DNA from: Bacillota bacterium
GTDB lineage: Bacteria; Bacillota; Clostridia; Acetivibrionales; JAEZXR01
NCBI GenBank assembly: GCA_023419605.1
Contig: JAEZXR010000050.1
Span: forward strand, 48,419 to 112,418
DNA length: 64,000 nucleotides
Direction of reading: 5' to 3'
Shown here: piece after piece, positions 34,206 to 42,832 of the stretch
Numbering within the stretch: the stretch's first letter is position 1
Layout of the letters: the number at the start of each line of letters is the position of its first letter
Made by a program: the position numbers and the translations under genes
Notes under the pieces: generated by a model
Told to the model about the DNA's origin: nothing
The model's database searches: none
Seen by the model: only the letters and a program-made list of their open reading frames with translations

Positions 34206-34263
34206 CGAGTGAAGATGGCTTTTTTGTATTGCATTGCTTCCACTCGCTGTGGGAGCTTTTTTA
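34206..34263 (+). terminator. Expression-platform terminator of the M-box
   Basis: CGAGTGAAG (34206-34214) pairs with CTTCCACTCG (34239-34248) with one bulge; T runs occur at 34220-34225 and 34257-34262. High magnesium would favour it. Confidence 0.65.
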
Positions 34264-34374
34264 ATGTTAAAGAAACCATACTCATTTTTATAATGAAGAA
34301 TTTTGCTCATCTGCGGAAAAGGGGCAAGTTACCCGAGACTCGGTGTCAAATCTCGAAAAGGAGGCCTGGAAGAT

Positions 34375-35316
34375 ATGATAGAAATTTTTAAGACATTAGA
34401 AGCAACAAATGCACTCATACCTTTAAAAGAGATAGAAAAGGGCTGCTGGATTAATTTAACGGCACCTACGGAAGAAGAATTACACTTTATACAGGATCGG
34501 CTGGGCATACTTCCAAATTTCCTTCGAGACCCTCTGGATGAAGAGGAAAAGCCCCGTATTGATGTTGAGGATAACCAAACCCTGATTATTGTTGACATCC
34601 CTATGGTCTACCAGGATGATAAAAATTTGAAGTTTGAAACTTTGCCTATGGGCTTAATTATAGCGGGTGATTATTTTTTGACCATATGCCTGAAAGAAAA
34701 CCCCATTATCGGAGCATTCAAGGATCGGCGGGTCAAGGAGTTCTATACCTTTAAAAGAACACGATTCACATTCCAGATACTGTTCATTACAGCCAAGGAC
34801 TTCTTGAAGTACCTGCGGCATATCGATAAAAAGACGGATGATCTGGAAAAGTCCTTGCATAAGTCGCTGCGAAATAAGGAGCTTTTTAAGCTCCTTGAAC
34901 TGGAGAAGAGTATCGTATTCTTCACAACCTCGTTGAAATCCAATGAAATCATGATGGAAAAGCTGCTGCGGGGAAGACACATAAAGATGTACGAGGAAGA
35001 TCAGGACTTGCTGGAGGACGTAATCATAGAAAACAAGCAGGCCATTGAAATGGCAAGTATCTATGGTTCCATATTGAACGGATTGATGGGTACCTTTGGG
35101 TCGGTAATATCCAACAACCTGAACATCGTCATGAAATTCCTGGCGTCGGTGACTATTGTAATGTCAATCCCTACGATGATTGCCAGTTTCTTTGGAATGA
35201 ATGTGATGCTGCCCTTTAAAGAGAATCATCCTTTCGCATTCCTCTATATATTGGGAATTTCGGCCATTGTATCCTGTATTGCGATATTTATCTTATCCAA
35301 GAAGAACATGTTTTGA
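34375..35316 (+). CDS. corA: CorA-family magnesium transporter
   Basis: A 313-aa pentameric divalent-cation channel. The cytoplasmic N-terminal domain (about 1-250) is followed by two membrane helices at the C-terminus; the GMN signature is in SFFGMNVMLPF near residue 284. Start ATG 34375 follows AAAAGGAGG at 10 bases; the in-frame ATG 34303 lies in the riboswitch leader. The M-box upstream supports magnesium as substrate. Confidence 0.95.
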   Translation: MIEIFKTLEATNALIPLKEIEKGCWINLTAPTEEELHFIQDRLGILPNFLRDPLDEEEKPRIDVEDNQTLIIVDIPMVYQDDKNLKFETLPMGLIIAGDYFLTICLKENPIIGAFKDRRVKEFYTFKRTRFTFQILFITAKDFLKYLRHIDKKTDDLEKSLHKSLRNKELFKLLELEKSIVFFTTSLKSNEIMMEKLLRGRHIKMYEEDQDLLEDVIIENKQAIEMASIYGSILNGLMGTFGSVISNNLNIVMKFLASVTIVMSIPTMIASFFGMNVMLPFKENHPFAFLYILGISAIVSCIAIFILSKKNMF

Positions 35317-35335
35317 TTTTTTAAACGGCATAGCA

Positions 35336-36289
35336 TTACTTCGCTTTCAAGGCGGAATCAAGAAACTCTGTAATTCTATCCATGTAGTACCTGGGAGACT
35401 CTTCAAAGCTTCCCATGTGTCCGGGGGCTTCCGTTATCCAAAGTGCAGCCTTAGAGGCTGCATTCTTTGAATAGGCTTTATATAAGCGTAAGGTATGGGA
35501 AACGGGAATCAGGGAGTCCTTTTCACTATGTATGAAGAGGACTGGCCTCGGAGATAAAGCAGAAATTACTTCCACTGGAGCAGGGGGCGATAAAATATTT
35601 TTACCCAGGGCTTTTGCAGCCAGGAGAGCAGTTTGGTTAAAGGGAATTTGAGGCAAATGGCTGTGCAAATGAAATGACTCGGAGAGATAGCTGCTCAGGT
35701 CGGCTATGGCTGTGTCGGCTATGACTGCCTTTACATCGGGACTTTCAGCGGCTGCCAAAAGGCATGCGGAGGCACCCGTAGAAAACCCCATAAGAACTAT
35801 ATTTTTAGGGTTTTTACTTTTGACATATTTGATTGCGCCCAGAACATCTGCTTTTTCCAGAGCACCACCGGAGGTGAGATCTCCCCCGGATTCTCCGGAA
35901 TTCCTCAAATCCAGAGCAAAAACATTGTAGCCTTTGGTTAAAAGGATTTTTATCATATCAAGAGACTTTTCCTCGAACTGAAGGCGGTTTCTCCCGTAGC
36001 CGTGTACGAGAAGTACCGTTTTATCACTGCCTTTGAATTCAAAGTACCAGCCTTTTAGAGAGACCTTGTTCTCAATATCCTTAAAGGTTACATTGGAGAA
36101 CTCAGGAACGACATTGGATGAGAAGGATTTTACATCCACCTTGGGAGGATGGGCCAGCGTCCAGATGGAAAAGGCTGAAAGGGAGAAGGCTGCTAACGAC
36201 GCAATGAGGCTCATGACAAGCAGGAATAGGAATAGATTCCGTATTCGGTGGGTTTTTACTTTGCTACTGGACACGAAACTGACACGCAT
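35336..36289 (-). CDS. Membrane-anchored alpha/beta hydrolase
   Basis: A 317-aa serine hydrolase with an N-terminal membrane helix (about 17-47), so the catalytic part is probably outside. The oxyanion segment LLVHGYGRNR is near residue 93, the nucleophile is Ser in GFSTGASA (about 170), the acid is likely Asp in SEKDSLIP, and the base His is in APGHMGSF. GGAGG lies 9 bases before ATG. The substrate is unknown. Confidence 0.85.
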   Translation of the reverse strand: MRVSFVSSSKVKTHRIRNLFLFLLVMSLIASLAAFSLSAFSIWTLAHPPKVDVKSFSSNVVPEFSNVTFKDIENKVSLKGWYFEFKGSDKTVLLVHGYGRNRLQFEEKSLDMIKILLTKGYNVFALDLRNSGESGGDLTSGGALEKADVLGAIKYVKSKNPKNIVLMGFSTGASACLLAAAESPDVKAVIADTAIADLSSYLSESFHLHSHLPQIPFNQTALLAAKALGKNILSPPAPVEVISALSPRPVLFIHSEKDSLIPVSHTLRLYKAYSKNAASKAALWITEAPGHMGSFEESPRYYMDRITEFLDSALKAK

Positions 36290-36467
36290 AGAAGCACCTC
36301 CAGCCCTTGACGTAGGATGGGTGAAAGCATAATTTTCCCCATAATTTTACTGTGCCTTACCATATTTGTAAGTATATTATATTTTTTGTCGAAGAAGAAG
36401 TAAAGAGGAAAATAGCACAAAGGATAACGAAAAAGAAGAGTAGGGAAAAATAAGGAGCCGTTGGTAT

Positions 36468-37352
36468 ATGAAATGTACGATTTGTCCGAGAAATTGTAGA
36501 GTTGACAGAAATACTCATGTTGGCTTCTGCGGAGTGAGTGAAAGCCCCAAGGTGGCGAAAGCGTTTCTTCATATGTGGGAAGAGCCCTGTATTAGTGGGT
36601 CCCGTGGATCTGGAACGGTATTTTTTTCAGGCTGTAACTTGAAATGCATTTTTTGTCAGAATTATTCCATCAGTCAAGAGGGGTTTGGAAAGGAAATTAC
36701 AATAGAGCAGCTGGCTCGAATATTTCTTTCCCTTCAGGAGAAAGGTGCCCATAATATTAATCTGGTGAATCCTACCCATTATATCCGGCCCATTAAGGAC
36801 GCTCTTCTCTCTGCTAAAAGTAAAGGCTTGAACATCCCTGTTGTATATAACTCCAACGGGTATGAGACCCTGGAAGGACTGAAATATATGGAGGGCCTTG
36901 TCGATATCTATCTGCCGGATTTAAAATACCGGGAAAGTGAAACGGCGAAGAAATTCTCAATGGCTCCGGACTATTTTGAAATAGCGTCTGCAGCAGTGAA
37001 GGAAATGCACAGACAGGTAGGAGCTCCCGTATTGGATAAAAGCGGAATCATAAAAAAGGGATTGATCCTTCGGCATTTGATTCTGCCGGGATATGCAGCG
37101 GAATCTATAAAGATTCTTGAGTGGATTAAGGAAAATCTACCTGGAGACGTTTACGTAAGTTTGATGAGCCAATACACTCCGTGCTATAAGGCTAGCTGTC
37201 ATCCGGAAATCGGCAGAAGGATTACGCGAAGAGAATATGAAAAAGTGATAAACCGTTTTGTAAAGCTGGAATTGGAAAATGGATATATCCAAGAACAGGA
37301 GTCGGCAGTCGAAGAGTATATTCCTGATTTTAACCTGGAAGGTGTTGAGTAA
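36468..37352 (+). CDS. Radical SAM protein, PflX/PflA-like
   Basis: A 294-aa radical SAM enzyme. An N-terminal Cys cluster CTICPRNCRVDR (residues 3-14, with Cys21) precedes the SAM-binding [4Fe-4S] motif CNLKCIFC (about 56-63) and NSNGYE. This matches the COG1313 group annotated as PflX, an uncharacterised relative of pyruvate formate-lyase activase. No glycyl-radical enzyme gene is adjacent. AGGAGC precedes ATG. Confidence 0.85.
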   Translation: MKCTICPRNCRVDRNTHVGFCGVSESPKVAKAFLHMWEEPCISGSRGSGTVFFSGCNLKCIFCQNYSISQEGFGKEITIEQLARIFLSLQEKGAHNINLVNPTHYIRPIKDALLSAKSKGLNIPVVYNSNGYETLEGLKYMEGLVDIYLPDLKYRESETAKKFSMAPDYFEIASAAVKEMHRQVGAPVLDKSGIIKKGLILRHLILPGYAAESIKILEWIKENLPGDVYVSLMSQYTPCYKASCHPEIGRRITRREYEKVINRFVKLELENGYIQEQESAVEEYIPDFNLEGVE

Positions 37353-37613
37353 GGGAATTAAATTTCTTGCTAAAAAAGGAATTAGTGCGACTACACGGGG
37401 ACTTTGGTTTTGGCAGATTCGAAGTTTCATTTGTCGATGAAAAAGTAATCACGAATTTGGGTTGTTATTTTTTCGTCATAAATTCCAAATAATATAGTAG
37501 TACTGGGAAAGAGTGAAAATATTTAAAAGCTGATCCAATTCATTAAATAAAATTCGGGTTGAAGGTAAATACGATAGAAGATATAATGAAGGGTGAGCTA
37601 CATAAGACAAGAT
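37353..37613. other. Intergenic spacer without recognised features
   Basis: AT-rich, with no gene or convincing hairpin seen. A promoter for the AraC gene may lie here (GATATAATGAA at 37580). Confidence 0.4.
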
Positions 37614-37700
37614 AACATACTTTGGATTTAAATTTATCCAACAAACCGGACTAAATCCAGCCGTTTTACCTTACTGGATATTACAAATTTAAAGTATGTT
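37614..37700 (+). repeat. 87-bp inverted-repeat element (copy A) upstream of the AraC gene
   Basis: AACATACTTT (37614-37623) pairs with AAAGTATGTT (37691-37700), with further inner pairing of AAATTT arms and ATCCA/TGGAT. The right part, ACTGGATATTACAAATTTAAAG, is closely matched at 58768-58790. Confidence 0.6.
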
Positions 37701-37721
37701 CTCTGCAAAGGTGGGATGAGT

Positions 37722-38618
37722 ATGGATGAAGTGATTGCGCCTAAGGCTTGGGAAAGTCTTTTAAATTCCTCCGGGTTTGTGCCTGTCATTGTAAAAACAA
37801 TAGAACGGTTTCATGATACCAGTTGGTCTATGGAGCCCAATCAGCATGAGAATTATGAGATGGTTTACATGAAAAAGGGCATGGCAGTTTTTGAAATTGC
37901 GGGTCAGCCGGTCTCCCTGGGGCCTAACGACATCATTATAATAAAACCGGGCCAGCCGCATAAATTCATGGTAAAATCTGAGTCCGGCTGCGAGTTTATT
38001 GTGCTGAACTTCATGTTCCAGGGACAGATGGAAGGAAGTGTTTCCCATGTTCCTGTGGGTGATTTCCTGAACTTCGTAAGCGGAAAGGAATCCGGAACCT
38101 TTATCAGTCTGAAGGTGAGCCAAAAAAATGAGATCATTGTCCTACTGAATCGAATTCTTAAGGAACGACAGAGTGACGATATCGGAAGCAGCCTTCTGGA
38201 GCGGTTGATGGTGCTGGAGCTCTTTGTCTATATTTCCAGAGCACTGAAAATGGAATGGGAAAACAGCATTAAGAACCGAAGTCCCAAAGTGAAAGAACTG
38301 ATTCATGTAGCTGTCAATTACATTAAAAACAACTATGAAAGGGATATAGCCCTTGCAGATATAGCAAAGTTCGTATTTCTAAGTCCCAGTTACTTTACGA
38401 GGGCTTTTAAGGAGGAAATGAGCATAAGCCCTATAAACTACCTGCTGCAGGTACGGGTGGAAAGGGCCAAGGAGCTTCTTGTAGAAACGCAGATGAAAAT
38501 CAGTGATATTGCCATGAGTGTGGGCTTCGCCAATCAACAGCGGTTTAATGAGATCTTTAAAAAATATGGAAGAATGACGCCGCTGCAGTATCGGAAACAG
38601 GGACAGAGTGAAAATTAA
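37722..38618 (+). CDS. AraC-family transcriptional regulator with cupin sensor
   Basis: A 298-aa regulator. The N-terminal cupin region (about 30-110; MAVFEIAGQPVSLGPNDIIIIKPGQPH) would bind a small ligand. The C-terminal 100 residues hold two helix-turn-helix units (IALADIAKFVFLSPSYFTRAFKEEMS; ISDIAMSVGFANQQRFNEIFKKYGRMTPLQYR). ATG 37722 lies 8 bases after AAGGTG and is preferred to ATG 37716. The target genes are not evident. Confidence 0.88.
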   Translation: MDEVIAPKAWESLLNSSGFVPVIVKTIERFHDTSWSMEPNQHENYEMVYMKKGMAVFEIAGQPVSLGPNDIIIIKPGQPHKFMVKSESGCEFIVLNFMFQGQMEGSVSHVPVGDFLNFVSGKESGTFISLKVSQKNEIIVLLNRILKERQSDDIGSSLLERLMVLELFVYISRALKMEWENSIKNRSPKVKELIHVAVNYIKNNYERDIALADIAKFVFLSPSYFTRAFKEEMSISPINYLLQVRVERAKELLVETQMKISDIAMSVGFANQQRFNEIFKKYGRMTPLQYRKQGQSEN

Positions 38619-38654
38619 AATTGAGGATTGAAAATGATAAAAACGTAATTATGT

Positions 38655-38689
38655 AGGGATGGTTTCAAAAACCGCCCTGTTTTTTTTGA
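38655..38689 (+). terminator. Terminator after AraC gene
   Basis: AGGGATGGTT and AACCGCCCT pair imperfectly, followed by TTTTTTTT. A second GC-rich hairpin (CCCGTGGAG 38700-38708 with CTCCACGGG 38722-38730) follows without a T run. Confidence 0.7.
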
Positions 38690-38859
38690 GAGAGAGGCTC
38701 CCGTGGAGACTTGGGACCTGCCTCCACGGGGGATGAATGAAAGGGCCCGTTTGGCAGTGGTCAAAAAACATTCATGTTGGGTTTTGACAAGGGCAATTTA
38801 CAGGAAGAAGAATTCTGAGGGGTAAGATATAATTTCTATAATAGAAAAAGTATAGAGAA

Positions 38860-38892
38860 AATGTAACTTTACTGAATGTAACACGTTACATT
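38860..38892 (+). promoter_or_regulatory. Operator-like AATGTAAC repeats upstream of leuC
   Basis: AATGTAAC occurs at 38860-38867 and 38875-38882, and its inverse GTTACATT at 38885-38892; the last two form a perfect 8-bp inverted repeat with a 2-base gap. The repressor is unknown. No T-box leader is present. Confidence 0.5.
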
Positions 38893-38981
38893 TGAATAAA
38901 GCACGGTGAATTTTAATCCATCATTCATCGTCCTTCATTCATTATTGTGCAGTCTTACTGCGTGACGGGAGGTTTATAAAT

Positions 38982-40241
38982 ATGGGGTTGACAATGACAC
39001 AGAAAATACTGGCAGACCATGCGGGGGTTAACAGCGTTGTTCCGGGAGAGCTTATAAAGGCGAAGCTGGATATGGTACTGGGAAATGACATCACAACACC
39101 GGTGGCGGTGAATGAATTCAGGAGGATCGGCATAAATAAGGTTTTTGACGTAAACAAAATTGCCATTGTTCCGGATCATTTCACACCCAACAAAGATATT
39201 AAATCTGCGGAACAGGTGAAGTACATCCGTGAGTTTGCCAAGGAAATGGGAATCGCGAACTTCTTTGAAATCGGACAAATGGGAGTGGAGCATGCACTTC
39301 TCCCGGAGAAGGGATTGGTGGTATCGGGAGACGTGGTCATCGGTGCGGACTCGCATACCTGTACCTATGGGGCCCTGGGCGCTTTTTCCACAGGGATCGG
39401 AAGCACGGATATGGCGGCTGGGATGGCAACGGGAGAGGCCTGGTTCAAAGTGCCCGAAGCGATAAAGTTTGTGCTGAAGGGAAAACCGAAAGAGTGGGTT
39501 AGCGGAAAGGATGTAATTCTGCATATTATCGGAATGATTGGCGTGGATGGCGCATTGTACAAGTCTATGGAGTTTGTGGGAGAAGGATTGCAAGAGCTTT
39601 CCATGGACGATCGTTTTGCTATGGCCAACATGGCTATTGAAGCGGGGGCAAAGAACGGCATATTTGAAGTGGATGAAAAAACCCTTGAATATGTAAAAGA
39701 GCATTCAACAAAACCCTATAAGGTTTATAAGGCGGATGAGGATGCGGTTTACAGTGCCGTTTATGAAATTGATCTGAGTCAAATCAAGCTAACGGTGGCA
39801 TTTCCACACCTCCCCGAAAATGCGAGGACCATCGACAATGTGGGTAATGTAAAGATCGACCAGGTAGTCATCGGGTCTTGCACCAACGGGAGAATCGAAG
39901 ACCTTCGGGCAGCGGCACAGATATTCAAGGATCGAAAAGTGCATCCGGATGTGCGGTGCATCATTATACCGGCAACACAAAAGATATGGAAACAAGCCAT
40001 GAATGAAGGGCTCTTTGATATTTTTATTGAAGCCGGTGCTGCAGTAAGTACGCCGACTTGCGGTCCCTGCCTTGGCGGCCATATGGGAATTCTTGCAAAA
40101 GGAGAAAGGGCTGTTGCCACAACAAACAGAAACTTCGTTGGCAGAATGGGTCACCCGGAAAGTGAAGTATACCTTGCAAGCCCGGCCGTGGCTGCGGCAT
40201 CTGCAGTAACGGGCAGAATTTCGGGACCGGAGGAGCTGTGA
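38982..40241 (+). CDS. leuC: 3-isopropylmalate dehydratase large subunit
   Basis: Isomerises 2- to 3-isopropylmalate with LeuD, using a [4Fe-4S] cluster. DSHTCTYGALGAFSTGIGSTD, GSCTNGRIEDLR and TPTCGPCLGGHMG carry the aconitase-family active-site residues and the three cluster cysteines. The 419-aa length marks the compact two-subunit homoaconitase/archaeal-like type. GGGAGG lies 9 bases before ATG. Confidence 0.95.
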   Translation: MGLTMTQKILADHAGVNSVVPGELIKAKLDMVLGNDITTPVAVNEFRRIGINKVFDVNKIAIVPDHFTPNKDIKSAEQVKYIREFAKEMGIANFFEIGQMGVEHALLPEKGLVVSGDVVIGADSHTCTYGALGAFSTGIGSTDMAAGMATGEAWFKVPEAIKFVLKGKPKEWVSGKDVILHIIGMIGVDGALYKSMEFVGEGLQELSMDDRFAMANMAIEAGAKNGIFEVDEKTLEYVKEHSTKPYKVYKADEDAVYSAVYEIDLSQIKLTVAFPHLPENARTIDNVGNVKIDQVVIGSCTNGRIEDLRAAAQIFKDRKVHPDVRCIIIPATQKIWKQAMNEGLFDIFIEAGAAVSTPTCGPCLGGHMGILAKGERAVATTNRNFVGRMGHPESEVYLASPAVAAASAVTGRISGPEEL

Positions 40242-40248
40242 GAGCGTT

Positions 40249-40360
40249 GTTGGTTCTTAGTTCCCAGTTGCTGGTTAGAGGATAGGATTCGAAGTTAAGA
40301 GCGCAAAATCATGCATCGCGCAAGCGGTGCTTCTATCAGCCAGGAACCAGGAACCAACAG
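40249..40360 (+). repeat. Inverted-repeat element between leuC and leuD
   Basis: Imperfect arms (TGTTGGTTCTTAGTTCCCAG near 40249, and the reverse of TGTTGGTTCCTGGTTCCTGG ending near 40360) flank an inner hairpin GCATCGC-GCAA-GCGGTGC. No coding content. Confidence 0.6.
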
Positions 40361-40395
40361 CTAGGAACGATTTTCAAAGTAAAGGAGGCTACAAT

Positions 40396-40896
40396 ATGCC
40401 AATACAAGGAGACGTCATTAAGTACGGAAATAATGTCGATACGGATGTAATTATACCTGCCAGGTACCTGAACACTTCGGACCCGGCGGAACTGGCAAAA
40501 CATTGTATGGAAGATCTGGACAAGGAATTTGTGGGCAAAGTAAAAACGGGTGATATCATGGTGGCAGGCAAGAATTTTGGCTGTGGATCCTCAAGAGAGC
40601 ATGCGCCCATTGCCATCAAAGCCTCGGGCATTTCCTGCGTAATTGCAGAGACCTTTGCCAGGATATTCTACAGGAATGCCATAAACATCGGGTTGCCCAT
40701 CCTTGAATGCCGGGAAGCGGCTGTGGACATAGAAAATGGCGACAGAATAGAGATCGATTTTGATTCCGGAAGGATAATGAATCATACAAAAAGCAAAGAA
40801 TATCAAGGAGTGCCTTTTCCAAAGTTCATGCAGGAGATTATGCAGGCAGACGGACTGATAAACCAAGTTAAGAACCAATTGAAAATTGAAAATTGA
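40396..40896 (+). CDS. leuD: 3-isopropylmalate dehydratase small subunit
   Basis: The swivelling-domain partner of LeuC. NNVDTDVIIPARYLNTSDP and NFGCGSSREHAPIAIK match the family, and 166 aa fits the compact type. ATG 40396 lies after AAAGGAGG; the in-frame ATG 40327 is in the inverted repeat. The last residues (NQLKIEN) are coded by the left arm of the next repeat element. Confidence 0.95.
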   Translation: MPIQGDVIKYGNNVDTDVIIPARYLNTSDPAELAKHCMEDLDKEFVGKVKTGDIMVAGKNFGCGSSREHAPIAIKASGISCVIAETFARIFYRNAINIGLPILECREAAVDIENGDRIEIDFDSGRIMNHTKSKEYQGVPFPKFMQEIMQADGLINQVKNQLKIEN

Positions 40897-41055
40897 GAAT
40901 TGGCAGTATGCAGCCGTATACCCTATTCTCTTCTCACATCGAATTAAGAGAAGAGAGTGAGGGCGAGTAGGTATAATAGATTAATAAAAAATATAGAGAA
41001 AAAGGAATTAGGAATTGATCATTCTCCATTTTCAATTTTCAATTCTCCATTCCTT
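40877..41055 (+). repeat. Inverted-repeat element between leuD and leuB
   Basis: AATTGAAAATTGAAAATTG at 40877 and its inverse around 41029-41047 flank about 130 bases with an inner hairpin (TCTCTTCT, AGAAGAGA; about 40926-40958). The left arm supplies the leuD stop codon. Confidence 0.65.
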
Positions 41056-41069
41056 TACGAGGGATTGTT

Positions 41070-42149
41070 ATGGGAAAATATTTGATTGCGGTTCTGCCCG
41101 GGGACGGTATTGGACCGGAGGTTACAGGTCAAACGGTTGAGGTCATAAAAAAGGCGGGGGAAAAGTACGGGCATCAGTTTGCCGTACAGGAAGGATTGAT
41201 TGGAGGGTGTGCCATTGATGCCTGTGGAAATCCTTTGCCGGAAGAAACGATTGCGTTATGCAAAGAAAGCAGCGCTGTTCTGCTGGGAGCGGTTGGCGGG
41301 CCCAAATGGGATGGTCTGCCTGGAAATTTGAGACCGGAAGCGGGGCTTCTAGGCATCCGCTCTGCCCTTGGGCTATTTGCCAATTTACGTCCTGCGATTA
41401 TTTACCCTGCACTTCTGGAAGCGTCACCGCTAAAAATGGAAATCATTGAAAGAGGCATTGACATTATGGTTGTACGAGAGCTGACCGGAGGGATTTACTT
41501 TGGAAAAAGAGGCAGATATACCGCGGAATCTATGGGCGAAAGTGCCTTTGATACCGAAACCTATAGTGTGACGGAAATTGAAAGAATTACAAGGGTTGCT
41601 TTTGAAGCTGCATTGAAAAGAGGTAAAAAAGTCGTTTCGGTTGACAAGGCCAATGTGCTTGAAAGCTCACGGCTCTGGAGAGAAACAGTAATAAAGGTGG
41701 CGAAGGGCTATCCAGAGGTAGAACTAAGTCATATGTATGTCGACAATGCTGCCATGCAGCTGGTCAGAAATCCGGCACAATTTGACGTTATGGTTACATC
41801 CAATATGTTTGGAGATATTCTGTCCGATGAGGCCTCCATGATTACAGGTTCTATCGGAATGCTGCCTTCAGCAAGCCTTGGGAATGGCAGTCTTGGCCTG
41901 TACGAGCCCATCCATGGCTCTGCACCTGATATTGCCGGATTAAACAAGGCAAACCCACTGGCCGCCATATTATCGGGCGCCATGATGCTCCGGTATTCCC
42001 TCTCGCTGGAGGAGGCAGCTTTAGACATTGAAAATGCAGTCCGGGATGTTTTAAATAAGGGGTATCGTACAGGAGATATCGGAAGGCCGGGTGACAATAT
42101 CGTAGGAACGCTTGAAATGGGGAAAGCCGTATTGGATGCCATGGCATAA
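41070..42149 (+). CDS. leuB: 3-isopropylmalate dehydrogenase
   Basis: Oxidises and decarboxylates 3-isopropylmalate to the leucine precursor, with NAD. VLPGDGIGPEV, AVGGPKWDG and the substrate loop LFANLRPA are typical; NMFGDILSDEAS and HGSAPDIAG hold metal and NAD residues. The 359-aa length is standard. It completes leuCDB; leuA is not in the window. Confidence 0.96.
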   Translation: MGKYLIAVLPGDGIGPEVTGQTVEVIKKAGEKYGHQFAVQEGLIGGCAIDACGNPLPEETIALCKESSAVLLGAVGGPKWDGLPGNLRPEAGLLGIRSALGLFANLRPAIIYPALLEASPLKMEIIERGIDIMVVRELTGGIYFGKRGRYTAESMGESAFDTETYSVTEIERITRVAFEAALKRGKKVVSVDKANVLESSRLWRETVIKVAKGYPEVELSHMYVDNAAMQLVRNPAQFDVMVTSNMFGDILSDEASMITGSIGMLPSASLGNGSLGLYEPIHGSAPDIAGLNKANPLAAILSGAMMLRYSLSLEEAALDIENAVRDVLNKGYRTGDIGRPGDNIVGTLEMGKAVLDAMA

Positions 42150-42832
42150 TGCTTTATAAAATACTATATCTATATATGAAAGTAAAGGTTATCGGGCGAA
42201 AGAGATGAATTGTCGGCTGGGGGATGAAAAATGCATTATTTGCAGCAATATGGAGCAGTTTTCTTCTTTTCTTGCAATTTCTTTTTTTAATATTGCAAGA
42301 AGTTTGCCTTTTTGAGCCGCGGGCAATGATGGGAAATACATGGAAAGTCCAGTCAAAATGCAGGTAATTTATAAAAAAGCTAACATTTGTTTATGTAATT
42401 CGTGAAAAAAGATATTGAAAATGCAAACAAATGCTGATAAACTATATAATAATAGAATTAGAGATAATTCAAGATATGAGATTGGTAATTGCATTTTGTG
42501 AAAGCTTCCCTGAATGAAGCTGCACTTTTCAATGATGAAAGGGAAGGGTCTTTTTGCTCCAGGTTTATTTTTGATCCGGAGTGTCTTTACAAGGGTTATA
42601 CTGTTAGAGAATTTATAGGTTGTGTGTGGGTTGGTGAATTGTTTGCTGTGTTTATGAATGGTCGTTATGTAAACAAGCATTGAATTTATCATTCATTATT
42701 GTTAAATACTATTTTTTGTGATAGTATAAAAGCACAATTGGGTGTTTCGTTAAGTTTGAGCAGCAAAGCGTGAGAGGTCGCCTTTACTGCCTCATAAAAA
42801 TACTTATTTTATATTAAAGGAGGCTATTATTA
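42150..42832. other. 683-bp intergenic region between leuB and oppA
   Basis: A hairpin TTCTTGCAAT (42269-42278) with ATTGCAAGAA (42292-42301), then GTTTGCCTTTTT, probably ends leu transcription. Further on, TACTAT (42707) and ATAGTA (42721) form a small inverted repeat ahead of TATAAA (42725), perhaps the opp promoter region. A 64-codon frame at 42489 lacks a usable start and is not called. Confidence 0.45.

Noticed and set aside
34209..34391. A 60-codon frame over the corA leader
   Set aside because: It lies in the M-box expression platform and has no family match; the riboswitch explains the sequence.
38619..38981. T-box leader considered for leuCDB
   Set aside because: No T-box sequence or specifier-loop arrangement is visible; only hairpins and the AATGTAAC motif.
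42489..42683. A 64-codon frame starting with TTG upstream of oppA
   Set aside because: The start lacks a Shine-Dalgarno and the composition is not convincing, although the surrounding 683-bp gap leaves room for a small gene.
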